From the NCBI GenBank assembly GCA_905181705.1, contig CAJIYP010000001.1, positions 186,001-250,000 of the forward strand: a stretch of DNA of 64,000 bases, written 5' to 3'. The translations under genes were made by a program, and so were the position numbers. The notes under the pieces were generated by a model. The model was given only the letters and a program-made list of their open reading frames with translations. It searched no databases and was not told where the DNA came from. Of this stretch, positions 34,586 to 43,858 are shown piece by piece; the stretch's first letter is position 1, and the number at the start of each line of letters is the position of its first letter. Origin of the DNA: Cryomorphaceae bacterium BACL29 MAG-121220-bin8 (GTDB taxonomy: Bacteria > Bacteroidota > Bacteroidia > Flavobacteriales > Flavobacteriaceae).

Positions 34586-35593
34586 ATGTTCAATTCAAAA
34601 ATTAGTGGTCTTGGTTATTATGTTCCTGATAACATAGTAACTAACAATGATTTGTTAAAAATAATGGATACTACTGATGAATGGATTCAAGAAAGAACAG
34701 GAATTAAAGAAAGACGTTGGATTGATCCCAAAACTGATGATAATACATCTTCAATGGCTGTAAAAGCTTCAAAAATAGCAATTGAGAGGTCCGGTTTGAA
34801 AAAAAATGATATCGATTTTATCGTGTTTGCTACATTAAGTCCAGACATGTATTTTCCGGGAGGAGGAGTTCGTGTTCAGGACATGCTAGATATGCCTACA
34901 ATTGGTGCTTTAGATGTTCGTAACCAATGTTCTGGTTTTGTCTATGCAATTTCTGTTGCGGATCAGTTCATAAAAACGGGTATGTACAAGAATATTTTAG
35001 TTATAGGGTCTGAAAATCATTCTGGAGCATTGGATAAAACAACAAGAGGAAGAGGTATTACTGTTATTTTTGGTGACGGAGCAGGTGCTGCAATTTTATC
35101 CAGAAGTGAAGTTAAAGGAAGAGGAATATTATCTTCTCATCTTTACTCTGAGGGTAAACATGCTAGAGAATTAATGATGGATGGTCCTCATACAGGGAGA
35201 TGGGTTCCTGAAATATTAGCAGATAATAATCCCGACGATCTATCGTTTTATCCATATATGAATGGACAATTTGTTTTTAAAAATGCAGTGACTCGTTTTT
35301 CTGAAGCTATATCAGATGGTTTAGAAGCCAATAATTTGAAGAGTGAAAATATTGATTTGCTAATTCCCCATCAAGCTAATTTAAGAATTTCTCAATTTGT
35401 TCAGCGTAGATTTAAACTTTCAGATGATCAGGTTTATAACAATATAATGCGTTACGGCAATACTACGGCTGCTTCAGTTATAATTGCTCTTACAGAAGCA
35501 TGGGAACAAGGTAAAATAAAGGATAATGATTTGGTAGTTCTTGCTGCTTTTGGTGCAGGATTCACTTGGGGATCTGTTATTATACGATGGTAA
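34586..35593 (+). CDS. 3-oxoacyl-ACP synthase III (KAS III type)
   Basis: A 335-residue thiolase-fold enzyme. The catalytic triad is visible: C115 in RNQCSGF, H262 in IPHQANLRI, N292 in RYGNTTAAS. The N-terminus (GLGYYVPDNIVTN, WIQERTGIKER) matches FabH-type condensing enzymes. Whether it starts fatty acid synthesis (fabH) or makes another product is unclear, because Flavobacteriia usually carry more than one and rpmF/plsX are not beside it. The next gene overlaps its last codons. Confidence 0.88.
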   Translation: MFNSKISGLGYYVPDNIVTNNDLLKIMDTTDEWIQERTGIKERRWIDPKTDDNTSSMAVKASKIAIERSGLKKNDIDFIVFATLSPDMYFPGGGVRVQDMLDMPTIGALDVRNQCSGFVYAISVADQFIKTGMYKNILVIGSENHSGALDKTTRGRGITVIFGDGAGAAILSRSEVKGRGILSSHLYSEGKHARELMMDGPHTGRWVPEILADNNPDDLSFYPYMNGQFVFKNAVTRFSEAISDGLEANNLKSENIDLLIPHQANLRISQFVQRRFKLSDDQVYNNIMRYGNTTAASVIIALTEAWEQGKIKDNDLVVLAAFGAGFTWGSVIIRW

Positions 35594-35949
35594 AAAAAAC
35601 TTTAGTTCTAGGTGCTTCTTTAAATCCTGATCGCTATTCAAATATGGCAGTAAAAAGACTGCTTTTAAATAATATTAATGTTAAGGCTATCGGTTCAAAA
35701 ACTGGAACTATTGAAAAAGCTATAATAGAAAAAGATTTTATTAGTTTTAATAACATTCACACTGTCACATTATATCTAAATAGTGTAAAACAAAGAGATT
35801 ATTATAATTATATCATCTCTTTAGATCCTAAAAGAGTGATTTTTAACCCTGGAACTGAAAACGAAGAGTTTTATTTACTACTAAAAAATGAATCTATAGA
35901 TTATATTGAAGCTTGTACTTTAGTGTTACTTTCTACGAATCAATATTAA
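35587..35949 (+). CDS. CoA-binding domain protein
   Basis: Start taken at the ATG giving [20 protein letters not shown], overlapping the KAS III stop by 7 nt. The 120-residue Rossmann-fold protein belongs to the YccU-like CoA-binding family: [11 protein letters not shown] near the start, NPGTENEEF and the terminal ACTLVLL(S). Function unknown. The 3' end overlaps the convergent symporter gene by 24 nt. Confidence 0.85.
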   Translation: MVKKTLVLGASLNPDRYSNMAVKRLLLNNINVKAIGSKTGTIEKAIIEKDFISFNNIHTVTLYLNSVKQRDYYNYIISLDPKRVIFNPGTENEEFYLLLKNESIDYIEACTLVLLSTNQY

Positions 35950-37383
35950 GCCAATAAAAGTTAGTAGTCCATTTAAAGGAAGTAGTTCGTATCCTATTTT
36001 ATATCCACCTAAATAAGAGGGGTCTAGATTTCCAATAAAAATCATTATTAAAACAGATAGAGATGTAACAATCCAAACGTATTTATCATAAATTTTATAA
36101 TTTGTAAAAATTCCAAAAGCAAATAAACCCAATAACGGACCATATGTATACCCAGCTAAAATTAATAAACCATCTAACACACTTGTGGTTAAATAATTTT
36201 TGAAAATAATAATTACTATAATTAGGACAAAACTCATAACTATATGAGTCCTTTTTCTAACTTTAATTTGATGTTCTATGCTTTTATTTTTTAAATCAAT
36301 AAAATCAACACAGTACGAAGTTGTAAGAGAAGTTAAAGCGCTATCGGCACTGCTATAAGCAGCGGCAATTAAACCTAGTAAAAATGTTACTCCAATTAAG
36401 CTGCCTAATCCACTATTTAGTGCAATTTCAGGAAATAGTAAATCAGTATTTACAGAGCCGTTGAGTTCAGGAATTATAATATTGAATTTTGAAGAATAAA
36501 TAAACAATAATGCACCTAATAATAAAAACAAAAAAGTTACAATAACAAGAACGATACTAAAAAAAATCATGTTTTTTTGGGCATCTTTTAAGGATTTACA
36601 TGTTAGGTTTTTTTGCATCATATCTTGATCAAGACCTGTCATGCATATTGTTATAAACATCCCCCCAATAAAAGATTTATAAAAATGATTTTTTTCTAGT
36701 AAACTTTCAGTTACAAAAACTTTTGAATACGATTTTAACTCATCTGAATTAATGAAATCTGTAAAGGACCAGTCTAAACTTTTACTAATTAAATAAATAG
36801 AAAGCAAAACAGATATTAGCATAAATGTAGTTTGAAGAGTATCTGTCCAAACTATTGTTTTGATTCCTCCTCTAAATGTATAAATCCAGATTAATGAAAC
36901 TGAAATCACAACTGTAATTTCAAAAGGAATATTTAATTTATTGAAAACAAATTGTTGTAACACTATAGCAACTAAATATAATCTAAAAGATGCTCCAGTA
37001 ATTCTTGAAACAAAAAAGAAAAAAGCACCAGTTTTATGACTAACAGTTCCAAATCTAACTTTTAAATATTCGTATATAGACGTTAAGTTTAATTTGTAAT
37101 AAATCGGCAATAATAAAAGTGCTACTACAAAATAACCAAACAGGTATCCTAAAACTACTTGAAAATATGTAAATTGAGTTGATCCAACATCTCCGGGCAC
37201 TGAAATGAAGGTTATTCCAGATAATGAGGCCCCCACCATTCCAAACGCTACTAAGTACCATGGAGACTCTTTATTTGCTGAAAAAAATGTTGTATTGTCG
37301 TTGTTTCCAGTTGTTAAACTTGAGATAACAAAAAGTCCAAAGAAATAGAGAATTATAACTAAAATAATAATTGATGATTGCAT
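35926..37383 (-). CDS. sodium:solute symporter (SSS family)
   Basis: A 485-residue polytopic membrane protein with about 13 hydrophobic helices. Family motifs: [20 protein letters not shown] near residue 40, [32 protein letters not shown], and [19 protein letters not shown], a sodium-site region. It imports an organic solute with sodium; the substrate is unknown. It stands alone, convergent with the CoA-binding gene and divergent from recR. Confidence 0.92.
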   Translation of the reverse strand: MQSSIIILVIILYFFGLFVISSLTTGNNDNTTFFSANKESPWYLVAFGMVGASLSGITFISVPGDVGSTQFTYFQVVLGYLFGYFVVALLLLPIYYKLNLTSIYEYLKVRFGTVSHKTGAFFFFVSRITGASFRLYLVAIVLQQFVFNKLNIPFEITVVISVSLIWIYTFRGGIKTIVWTDTLQTTFMLISVLLSIYLISKSLDWSFTDFINSDELKSYSKVFVTESLLEKNHFYKSFIGGMFITICMTGLDQDMMQKNLTCKSLKDAQKNMIFFSIVLVIVTFLFLLLGALLFIYSSKFNIIIPELNGSVNTDLLFPEIALNSGLGSLIGVTFLLGLIAAAYSSADSALTSLTTSYCVDFIDLKNKSIEHQIKVRKRTHIVMSFVLIIVIIIFKNYLTTSVLDGLLILAGYTYGPLLGLFAFGIFTNYKIYDKYVWIVTSLSVLIMIFIGNLDPSYLGGYKIGYELLPLNGLLTFIGLILIRRK

Positions 37384-37449
37384 TTTAAATGTTCTTGTTC
37401 AAATATACTAATTTATGGTTCTTACAAAATCTAGTAGTATCTTTAAAAA

Positions 37450-38073
37450 ATGAATTTTTCATCAAAATTACTTGAAAATGCTGTTAACGAAATGTCCCAA
37501 TTACCAGGAATAGGTAAAAGAACCGCCTTAAGGTTGGTGTTGTTTTTATTACAACAACCTAATTCACAAACTAAGGAACTCTCTAAATCTTTAAATGAAC
37601 TCATAGATAATGTTGTTTTATGTGAAAGTTGCCATAATATTTCAGATATTGAATTATGTGAAATTTGTTCTAATAACAAAAGAAATAAATCTATTATATG
37701 TGTAGTTGAAGACATAAGAGATGTAATGGCGATTGAAAGCACAGGACAATTCAATGGAATTTATCATGTATTAGGCGGGAAAATTTCACCAATTGAGGGG
37801 ATTGGTCCTAATCAATTAAACATTTCTTCTTTAATTAAAAAGGTTGAAAATAATGATATTTCAGAACTAATATTTGCACTTAGTGCTACTATGGAGGGTG
37901 ATACAACTAATTTTTATGTGTACAAACAACTTGAGAATTCTGAAATTAAGATAACTACAATTGCAAGAGGAGTTTCCGTAGGAAATGAATTAGAATTCAC
38001 AGATGAAGTTACTTTAGGAAGAAGTATTGTTAAAAGGATTCCTTTTGAAAATTCAATTAAAAATATTTCTTAG
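37450..38073 (+). CDS. recR: recombination mediator RecR
   Basis: A 207-residue protein: N-terminal helix-hairpin-helix [13 protein letters not shown], four-Cys zinc finger (C58, C61, C70, C73), Toprim domain beginning [14 protein letters not shown] and ending LGGKISP.. , and C-terminal [20 protein letters not shown]. It works with RecO/RecF to load RecA at single-strand gaps. Confidence 0.97.
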   Translation: MNFSSKLLENAVNEMSQLPGIGKRTALRLVLFLLQQPNSQTKELSKSLNELIDNVVLCESCHNISDIELCEICSNNKRNKSIICVVEDIRDVMAIESTGQFNGIYHVLGGKISPIEGIGPNQLNISSLIKKVENNDISELIFALSATMEGDTTNFYVYKQLENSEIKITTIARGVSVGNELEFTDEVTLGRSIVKRIPFENSIKNIS

Positions 38074-38115
38074 TTTTTTATTTAATATTTTTGTAATTAA
38101 TTTAAATTAATTTTA

Positions 38116-39381
38116 ATGTCTAAATTTCAACTTTTATTACCTAAAATGGGGGAAAGTGTTGAAGAAGCTACTATTGTAAATTGGCTGAAAAACACAGGTG
38201 ATAAAATTAATATTGATGATCTGGTTGTTGAAATTGCTACTGATAAAGTAGACTCAGAAGTTCCAAGTGATGTTTCAGGTGTTTTAATTGAGAAATTATG
38301 TAGCGTTAATGATGTTGTCAAAGTAGGTCAACCTTTGGCTGTTATTGAAACTGATCAATTAATTGATAGTCAATTAATTTCAAAACCGATTAAGAAACTA
38401 AAATCTTCAGATGATGAAACAAAAAGTTTCATTATCAAAGCAAAAGAGATTATTGATACTCCGATAGAATATTCAAGTAAAAAAAACTACTCCCCTTTAG
38501 TAATGAATATTTCAAAAAAGGAAGGAATTGGGCTGAAGGAATTAGAAAAAATAAAAGGATCTGGTAAAGAAGGTAGAGTTACTAAAAATGATTTAATATT
38601 CTATATATCTGAAAAAAAAGAAGGAAAAGTAAAGGTCGATGATATAGAAATCTCTAATTTATCCCAAAAAAATAGTGACAATTTTTACGAGATGAGTAGA
38701 ATGGAAAGATTGATTTCTGATCATATGATAAATAGTCAGAAAGAATCAGCTCACGTACATGCTTTTATTGAAGCGGATATAACTGAATTATGGAACTGGA
38801 GAGAAATAAATAAAAATATATTTTATAAAAGAGAGGGTGAAAAAATAACTTTTACTCCAATTTTTATAATGTTGGTTGCTCAAGTTTTAAAAGAATTTCC
38901 TATTCTCAACTCCAGTTTAGAGAAATATAATGTTATAAATAAAAAAAATATTAATATTGGAATGGCTACAGCTTTATCTGATGGAAATTTAATAGTTCCA
39001 GTTGTTAAAAATGCAGACCAATTAAGTTTAATTGGGTTAGTAAAAAAAGTTAATGATTTGGCAAATAGATCTAGACTCAGTAAATTGGAACCAGATGAAG
39101 TTCAAGATGGAACTTATACTATTAGTAATGTTGGAGTTTTTGAAACCTTGATGGGAACTCCTATAATTAATCAGCCTCAAGTTGGTATTTTAGCATTGGG
39201 TGCGATTCGAAAGGTTCCCTCAGTTATAGAAACAAACCATGGTGATTTTATTGGAGTTAGGAAAAAAATCATTTTATCTCACAGTTTTGATCATAGAATT
39301 GTAAATGGTGCTATGGGAGGAATGTTTATAAAAAAAATTAAAGATTTAATTGAAAACTGGGACTCGAACTTTCCAATCTAA
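38116..39381 (+). CDS. 2-oxoacid dehydrogenase E2 acyltransferase
   Basis: A 421-residue dihydrolipoamide acyltransferase. The lipoyl domain has the modified Lys in IATDKVDSEVPS (K44). The peripheral-subunit-binding domain is SPLVMNISKKEGIGLKELEK (about 131-165), followed by the catalytic domain. The active-site His motif reads DHRIVNGA, with Asn where HxxxDG is usual. It may be the branched-chain or a generic flavobacterial E2; E1 and E3 are not adjacent. Confidence 0.9.
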   Translation: MSKFQLLLPKMGESVEEATIVNWLKNTGDKINIDDLVVEIATDKVDSEVPSDVSGVLIEKLCSVNDVVKVGQPLAVIETDQLIDSQLISKPIKKLKSSDDETKSFIIKAKEIIDTPIEYSSKKNYSPLVMNISKKEGIGLKELEKIKGSGKEGRVTKNDLIFYISEKKEGKVKVDDIEISNLSQKNSDNFYEMSRMERLISDHMINSQKESAHVHAFIEADITELWNWREINKNIFYKREGEKITFTPIFIMLVAQVLKEFPILNSSLEKYNVINKKNINIGMATALSDGNLIVPVVKNADQLSLIGLVKKVNDLANRSRLSKLEPDEVQDGTYTISNVGVFETLMGTPIINQPQVGILALGAIRKVPSVIETNHGDFIGVRKKIILSHSFDHRIVNGAMGGMFIKKIKDLIENWDSNFPI

Positions 39382-39393
39382 TATTAATTTTAA

Positions 39394-40167
39394 ATGAATT
39401 TAAAAATATCAAAGCCAATTTGTTTTTTTGATTTAGAAACAACAGGTATTAATATTTCCTTAGATAGAATCGTTGAAATATCCATTTTAAAGGTATTTCC
39501 AAACGGAAATAAAGAATCAAAAACTTGGTTAGTTAATCCAGGCATTCCAATTCCTCTAGAAGTTTCAAATATTCACGGAATTACCAATGATACTGTCAAA
39601 AATAAACCTAGTTTTAAATCAATAGCTTCTGATGTAAAATCTATGCTTCAGAATTGTGATTTAGCAGGGTTTAACTCAAATAAGTTTGATATTCCATTAC
39701 TTGCAGAAGAACTTTTGAGATCTGATATAGATTTTAGTTTAGAAAATATTTCAACAGTTGATGTCCAAAATATTTTTCATAAAATGGAACAAAGAACTTT
39801 AAGCGCTGCTTATAAATTTTATTGTGGAAAATCTTTAGAAAATGCTCATTCTTCAAAAGCTGACACTTTAGCAACCTTTGAAGTTTTAGAATCTCAAATT
39901 CAAAAATATCCTGATTTACAAAATGACATAAAATTTCTCTCTGAATTTTCAACCAGAGGAAAAAACGTAGATTTAGCAGGTTTTATTAAATATAATGAAG
40001 ATGATATTCCGTGCTTTTCTTTTGGAAAACACAAGGGAAAAACTGTAGATTATATTTTAAAAAATGAACCTGGATATTTTGGTTGGTTATTAAATGCTGA
40101 TTTTCCAATGTACACCAAAAAAGTTCTAACTCAATTGAGACTAAATAAGTTAAACAATAAGTTATAA
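39394..40167 (+). CDS. DEDDh 3'-5' exonuclease with C-terminal DUF3820-like domain
   Basis: A 257-residue exonuclease: Exo I FFDLETTGIN (D13, E15), Exo II LAGFNSNKFDIPLL, and Exo III H-x4-D in NAHSSKADTLAT. It resembles DNA polymerase III epsilon. The C-terminal 60 residues (FSFGKHKGKTV..PGYFGWLLNADFP) match the DUF3820 domain that often follows it. It is 12 nt after the E2 gene and 1 nt before the FAH gene, in a plus-strand operon. Confidence 0.9.
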   Translation: MNLKISKPICFFDLETTGINISLDRIVEISILKVFPNGNKESKTWLVNPGIPIPLEVSNIHGITNDTVKNKPSFKSIASDVKSMLQNCDLAGFNSNKFDIPLLAEELLRSDIDFSLENISTVDVQNIFHKMEQRTLSAAYKFYCGKSLENAHSSKADTLATFEVLESQIQKYPDLQNDIKFLSEFSTRGKNVDLAGFIKYNEDDIPCFSFGKHKGKTVDYILKNEPGYFGWLLNADFPMYTKKVLTQLRLNKLNNKL

Positions 40168-40168
40168 T

Positions 40169-40780
40169 ATGAAGATTATTTGTGTAGGCAGAAATTATGA
40201 TGATCACATTGAGGAGTTTAATAATAATAGACCAGATTCTCCAGTTTTATTTTTAAAACCAGAAACTTCGATTATTCGTAAAAATCAACCTTTTTTTATA
40301 CCTAATTACTCTAAAAATATTCAATATGAAGTTGAAATTTTAGTTCAGATTAACAGACTTGGTAAATATATCTCAAGTGAATTTTCACATAAGTATTATG
40401 ATGAAATTGGGTTAGGAATAGATTTTACAGCCAGAGATATTCAAAATGAATTAAAATCAAATGGACTTCCTTGGGAGAAATCAAAAGCTTTTGATGGATC
40501 TGCTTTGATAGGTAAATGGATAAATAAAAATAATTTTGAAAATCTAAATAATATTGATTTTTCTCTTGAAAAGAATGAAAAAGTTGTTCAAAAAGGAAAT
40601 ACATATAATATGTTATGGAAGATTGATGATTTAATTTCAGAAATATCAAACTATTTTACATTAAAAATTGGAGATATCATTTTTACAGGAACTCCCTCTG
40701 GAGTTGGTCCAGTTGAAGAAAATGACGTGTTGACTGGGTTTCTCGATAAAAAAGAAAGTTTTTCAATTAAAATAAAGTAA
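40169..40780 (+). CDS. fumarylacetoacetate hydrolase (FAH) family protein
   Basis: A 203-residue single-domain FAH-fold protein. The Mg site is suggested by EVEILVQI and GLGIDFTARDIQ, and IFTGTPSGVGPV is the conserved C-terminal signature. Such small FAH proteins act as acylpyruvases or oxaloacetate decarboxylases; the substrate cannot be deduced. cinA starts 2 nt downstream. Confidence 0.92.
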   Translation: MKIICVGRNYDDHIEEFNNNRPDSPVLFLKPETSIIRKNQPFFIPNYSKNIQYEVEILVQINRLGKYISSEFSHKYYDEIGLGIDFTARDIQNELKSNGLPWEKSKAFDGSALIGKWINKNNFENLNNIDFSLEKNEKVVQKGNTYNMLWKIDDLISEISNYFTLKIGDIIFTGTPSGVGPVEENDVLTGFLDKKESFSIKIK

Positions 40781-40782
40781 AA

Positions 40783-42033
40783 ATGAAAGCCCAGATAATT
40801 ACTATTGGAGACGAAATTTTAATTGGTCAAATTGTAGATACAAATTCAACTTTTATTTCCAAAGAATTAATTAGAATTGGTATAGAGGTAAGTAAAATAG
40901 TTTCAATTGGAGATTCTAAAAACCAAATTTTATTAAGTTTAAAAGAGGCTCAAGATAATTACGATATCGTAATATTAACTGGCGGATTAGGTCCAACTAA
41001 TGATGATATCACCAAGGATGCATTTTGTGATTTTTTTAATGATGAATTAGTTCATAATCCAGAAATATTAATACATATTGAAAAGCTTTTTGAGAAATTT
41101 GTTGACAATCCAATTAATGAATTGAATAGGGCTCAAGCATTTCTGCCGTCTAAAGCTAAATTAATTCCAAACCTTTATGGTACCGCAGCGGGTATGAGTA
41201 TTAAAGAAAAGAATACTCTTTTTATATCACTTCCTGGAGTTCCTTATGAAATGAAATCAATGATGACAGATTTTATAATTCCACAAATCAAGACAGAATA
41301 TAAATGTCCAGTAATTATTAATAAAACCTTAATCACTTATGGAAAAGGAGAAAGTTATATTGCAAAAAAATTAAAAAACTTTGAATCGAATATTCCTTTA
41401 AATTTTAAATTGGCTTATTTGCCAAATCTAGGTCGAGTAAGGTTAAGATTGTCAGCCAAAGGGGATAATAAATCTGTTTTGGAAGAAAAAATGGATGAGT
41501 TAATTTTTAAGCTTTATAAAATTTTAGGAAAAATTATAATTGGATATGAAACTTTAAATCCAATTGAAAGTGAAATAGGAAAAAAACTTATCCACTTTAA
41601 CCAAACTTTAGGTATTTCTGAGAGTTTGACTGGAGGATTGTTGTCATCAAGATTTACCACCTTTTCTGGCGCTTCGAAATATTTCAAAGGTTCTGTAGTT
41701 GCATATGACACTTCTATTAAAGAAAATATCTTGGGTATTCAACGTGATACAATTAAAAAATATTCAGTTGTTAGTTCACAGGTAGCGAATGAAATGGCAA
41801 TAAAAACTAAAAAAATATTAGGTTGTGACTATTCAATTTCTACAACAGGAAATGCAGGTCCAAATAAAGGAGATTCAAATGAATTAATTGGAAAGATATT
41901 TATCTCAATTGCAACTCCAAAAGATGTCAAGTCATTCGAATTTAACTTTGGAAAAAACAGAGAAAAAAATATTAAAAAGACTGTTAACAAAGCTTTGGAA
42001 CTATTATTTTCAGAATTATTAACTAGAGACTAA
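40783..42033 (+). CDS. cinA: CinA-like NMN deamidase
   Basis: A 416-residue two-domain protein. The N-terminal MoeA/MogA-like domain has IITIGDEILIGQIVDTN and ILTGGLGPTNDDITK. The C-terminal CinA domain has SESLTGGLLSSRFTTFSGAS and STTGNAGP, the nicotinamide mononucleotide deamidase part (PncC). The name competence-damage protein is historical. Last gene of the E2-exonuclease-FAH-cinA operon. Confidence 0.94.
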   Translation: MKAQIITIGDEILIGQIVDTNSTFISKELIRIGIEVSKIVSIGDSKNQILLSLKEAQDNYDIVILTGGLGPTNDDITKDAFCDFFNDELVHNPEILIHIEKLFEKFVDNPINELNRAQAFLPSKAKLIPNLYGTAAGMSIKEKNTLFISLPGVPYEMKSMMTDFIIPQIKTEYKCPVIINKTLITYGKGESYIAKKLKNFESNIPLNFKLAYLPNLGRVRLRLSAKGDNKSVLEEKMDELIFKLYKILGKIIIGYETLNPIESEIGKKLIHFNQTLGISESLTGGLLSSRFTTFSGASKYFKGSVVAYDTSIKENILGIQRDTIKKYSVVSSQVANEMAIKTKKILGCDYSISTTGNAGPNKGDSNELIGKIFISIATPKDVKSFEFNFGKNREKNIKKTVNKALELLFSELLTRD

Positions 42034-42037
42034 AAAA

Positions 42038-42069
42038 TTTGGCAATACTCTAAAAAAGTTGTTAATTTG
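42038..42069 (+). promoter_or_regulatory. rpmB promoter (Bacteroidota type)
   Basis: Perfect TTTG (42038-42041), exactly 20 nt, then TTAATTTG (one mismatch from TAnnTTTG, 42062-42069), 24 nt before the rpmB ATG. Confidence 0.68.
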
Positions 42070-42093
42070 CAAACTGTTTAAAAAGACTTAATT

Positions 42094-42324
42094 ATGTCAA
42101 AAGTTTGCGAAATATCCGGAAAAAAAGTTTTAGTTGGAAATAATGTCTCCAAAGCGATGAATAAAACTAAAAGAAGATTTGAACCTAATCTTATCAAAAA
42201 AAAGTTTTTTATTCCTGAAGAAGGAAAATGGATTACTTTAAAAGTTTCGACTTCAGTCCTCAAAACAATAAATAAAAATGGTATTTCAGCAGTTTTAAAA
42301 GAATCTAAAATTAATAGAGTTTAA
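42094..42324 (+). CDS. rpmB: 50S ribosomal protein bL28
   Basis: A 76-residue basic protein. [20 protein letters not shown] and the [10 protein letters not shown] segment are the L28 signature. rpmG follows 2 nt later; rpmB-rpmG-DUF4295 is the flavobacterial order. Confidence 0.97.
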   Translation: MSKVCEISGKKVLVGNNVSKAMNKTKRRFEPNLIKKKFFIPEEGKWITLKVSTSVLKTINKNGISAVLKESKINRV

Positions 42325-42326
42325 TT

Positions 42327-42509
42327 ATGGCCAAGAAAGGAAATAGAGTTCAAGTTATATTAGAATGCACAGAGCATAAGAATTCTGGTTTAGCAGGAAC
42401 CTCTAGATATATAACTACCAAAAATAAAAAAAATACCCCTGATAGATTAGAGATTAAAAAATTTAATCCTATCATGAAAAAAAATACTGTTCATAAAGAA
42501 ATTAAATAA
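42327..42509 (+). CDS. rpmG: 50S ribosomal protein bL33
   Basis: A 60-residue protein with the L33 pattern [15 protein letters not shown] and [19 protein letters not shown]. Only one Cys is present (ECTEHK), so this is the zinc-free form, which does not need zinc under limitation. Between rpmB and the DUF4295 gene. Confidence 0.97.
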   Translation: MAKKGNRVQVILECTEHKNSGLAGTSRYITTKNKKNTPDRLEIKKFNPIMKKNTVHKEIK

Positions 42510-42518
42510 TTTTAGGTC

Positions 42519-42671
42519 ATGGCAAAAAAATCCGTAGCATCATTACAAACTGGCTCAAAAAGACTTTCTAAGGCAATTAAAATGGTAAAAAGCCCCAAAA
42601 CTGGTGCATATATTTTTGTTGAGTCAATTATGGCGCCTGAAAAAGTAAATGACTGGTTAGCAAAAAAATAA
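42519..42671 (+). CDS. DUF4295 ribosome-associated protein
   Basis: A 50-residue ORF beginning MAKKSVASLQTGSKRLSKAI and ending KVNDWLAKK. DUF4295 is restricted to Bacteroidota and constantly follows rpmG. I recall it being seen bound in the Flavobacterium johnsoniae 50S structure (named bL38). It is easily missed for its size. It is 9 nt after rpmG and followed by a terminator. Confidence 0.9.
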   Translation: MAKKSVASLQTGSKRLSKAIKMVKSPKTGAYIFVESIMAPEKVNDWLAKK

Positions 42672-42694
42672 TATTATTTTTTTAGTTAAAATTT

Positions 42695-42720
42695 AAAGTC
42701 ACTTTTTAGTGGCTTTTTTT
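42695..42720 (+). terminator. rpmB-rpmG-DUF4295 terminator
   Basis: AAAGTCACT and AGTGGCTTT form a 9-bp stem (one wobble) with a tiny T-rich loop, followed by a run of T. The -33 region of the ftsY promoter overlaps it. Confidence 0.8.
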
Positions 42721-42727
42721 GTTTTCA

Positions 42728-42735
42728 TATATTTG
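42728..42735 (+). promoter_or_regulatory. ftsY -7 element (TATATTTG)
   Basis: A perfect TAnnTTTG box 16 nt before the ftsY ATG. Its -33 counterpart would fall within the preceding terminator (TTTT at 42704-42707). Confidence 0.5.
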
Positions 42736-42751
42736 AGATAATATTTTAATT

Positions 42752-43849
42752 ATGAGTTTTTTTAAAAAGTTTTTTGGGATCAGTAAAAAAAAAGATATAA
42801 AAAGTCCTTTTATTGATAAAAAAGTACCTGAGCTCAAGAAGGAACCCGAAGTCAAAAAAGAACATGAAGTTAAAAAAGAACCTGTTTTAGAAGTAAAGAA
42901 ATCAATTTTCACAAAACTTTTTACAAAAAAAAATAAAGAATCTCTTGATAAAGGATTAAAAAAATCTAGTTCTTCTTTTTTTAATAAAATTTCAAAAGTA
43001 ATTATAGGGAAAAGCAAAGTAGATGATGATGTTCTAGACGAACTTGAAGAGATTTTAATCTCCTCGGACGTTGGAGTAAAGACCACACTTAAAATTATAG
43101 ATAAAATTGAATCTAGAGTAGCAAAAGATAAATATATTAACTCAGATCAACTAGATTTAATATTGAAAGAAGAAATTATAGGTATTATCGATTCGTCTGA
43201 CGAAGAAAGTAAATTGAATATTTCAAAAATTAGACCTCATGTTATTTTGGTAGTTGGAGTTAATGGAGTTGGTAAAACTACCTCGATTGGGAAAATGGCA
43301 AATTATTACAAATCTCAAGGATTAAAGGTCGTTATTGGAGCAGGTGATACATTTAGAGCAGCTGCAATCGACCAATTAGAAATATGGGCGAACAGAGTAG
43401 GGGTAGATTTAATAAAACAAGAAATGGGTAGTGATCCAGCTTCGGTTGCTTTTGACACTCTAGAGTCAGCAATCAATAAGAAAGCTGATGTTGTATTAAT
43501 TGATACAGCAGGAAGACTTCATAATAAAACCAACTTAATGAACGAACTAAGTAAAATTAAAAGAGTTCTTCAAAAGAAAAATATTGATGCTCCTCATGAA
43601 GTTTTATTAGTTATTGATGGCTCAACTGGTCAGAATGCTTTTGAGCAAGCTAAACAATTTACTAATGTTACAGAAATTACAGCATTAGCCGTAACCAAAT
43701 TAGATGGAACTGCTAAAGGGGGAGTAGTTTTAGGTATCTCAGATCAATTTAAAATTCCAATTAAATTTATTGGTATTGGAGAAGGCTTAGAAGATTTGCA
43801 ATTATTTAATAAGATAGAATTTGTTGACTCATTTTTTAGTAAGTCATAA
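42752..43849 (+). CDS. ftsY: signal recognition particle receptor FtsY
   Basis: A 365-residue SRP receptor GTPase that targets ribosomes to SecYEG. The N-terminal A domain is Lys/Glu-rich with short EPEVKKE-like repeats. The NG domain follows: DVLDELEEILISSDVG, G1 GVNGVGKTTSIGK, ASRDTFRAAA-like GAGDTFRAAAIDQL, DTAGRLHNKTNLM, TKLDGTAKGG and GIGEGLEDLQLF. In many Flavobacteriia rimO follows; here bshC does. Confidence 0.97.
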   Translation: MSFFKKFFGISKKKDIKSPFIDKKVPELKKEPEVKKEHEVKKEPVLEVKKSIFTKLFTKKNKESLDKGLKKSSSSFFNKISKVIIGKSKVDDDVLDELEEILISSDVGVKTTLKIIDKIESRVAKDKYINSDQLDLILKEEIIGIIDSSDEESKLNISKIRPHVILVVGVNGVGKTTSIGKMANYYKSQGLKVVIGAGDTFRAAAIDQLEIWANRVGVDLIKQEMGSDPASVAFDTLESAINKKADVVLIDTAGRLHNKTNLMNELSKIKRVLQKKNIDAPHEVLLVIDGSTGQNAFEQAKQFTNVTEITALAVTKLDGTAKGGVVLGISDQFKIPIKFIGIGEGLEDLQLFNKIEFVDSFFSKS

Positions 43850-43858
43850 TATTATTTT

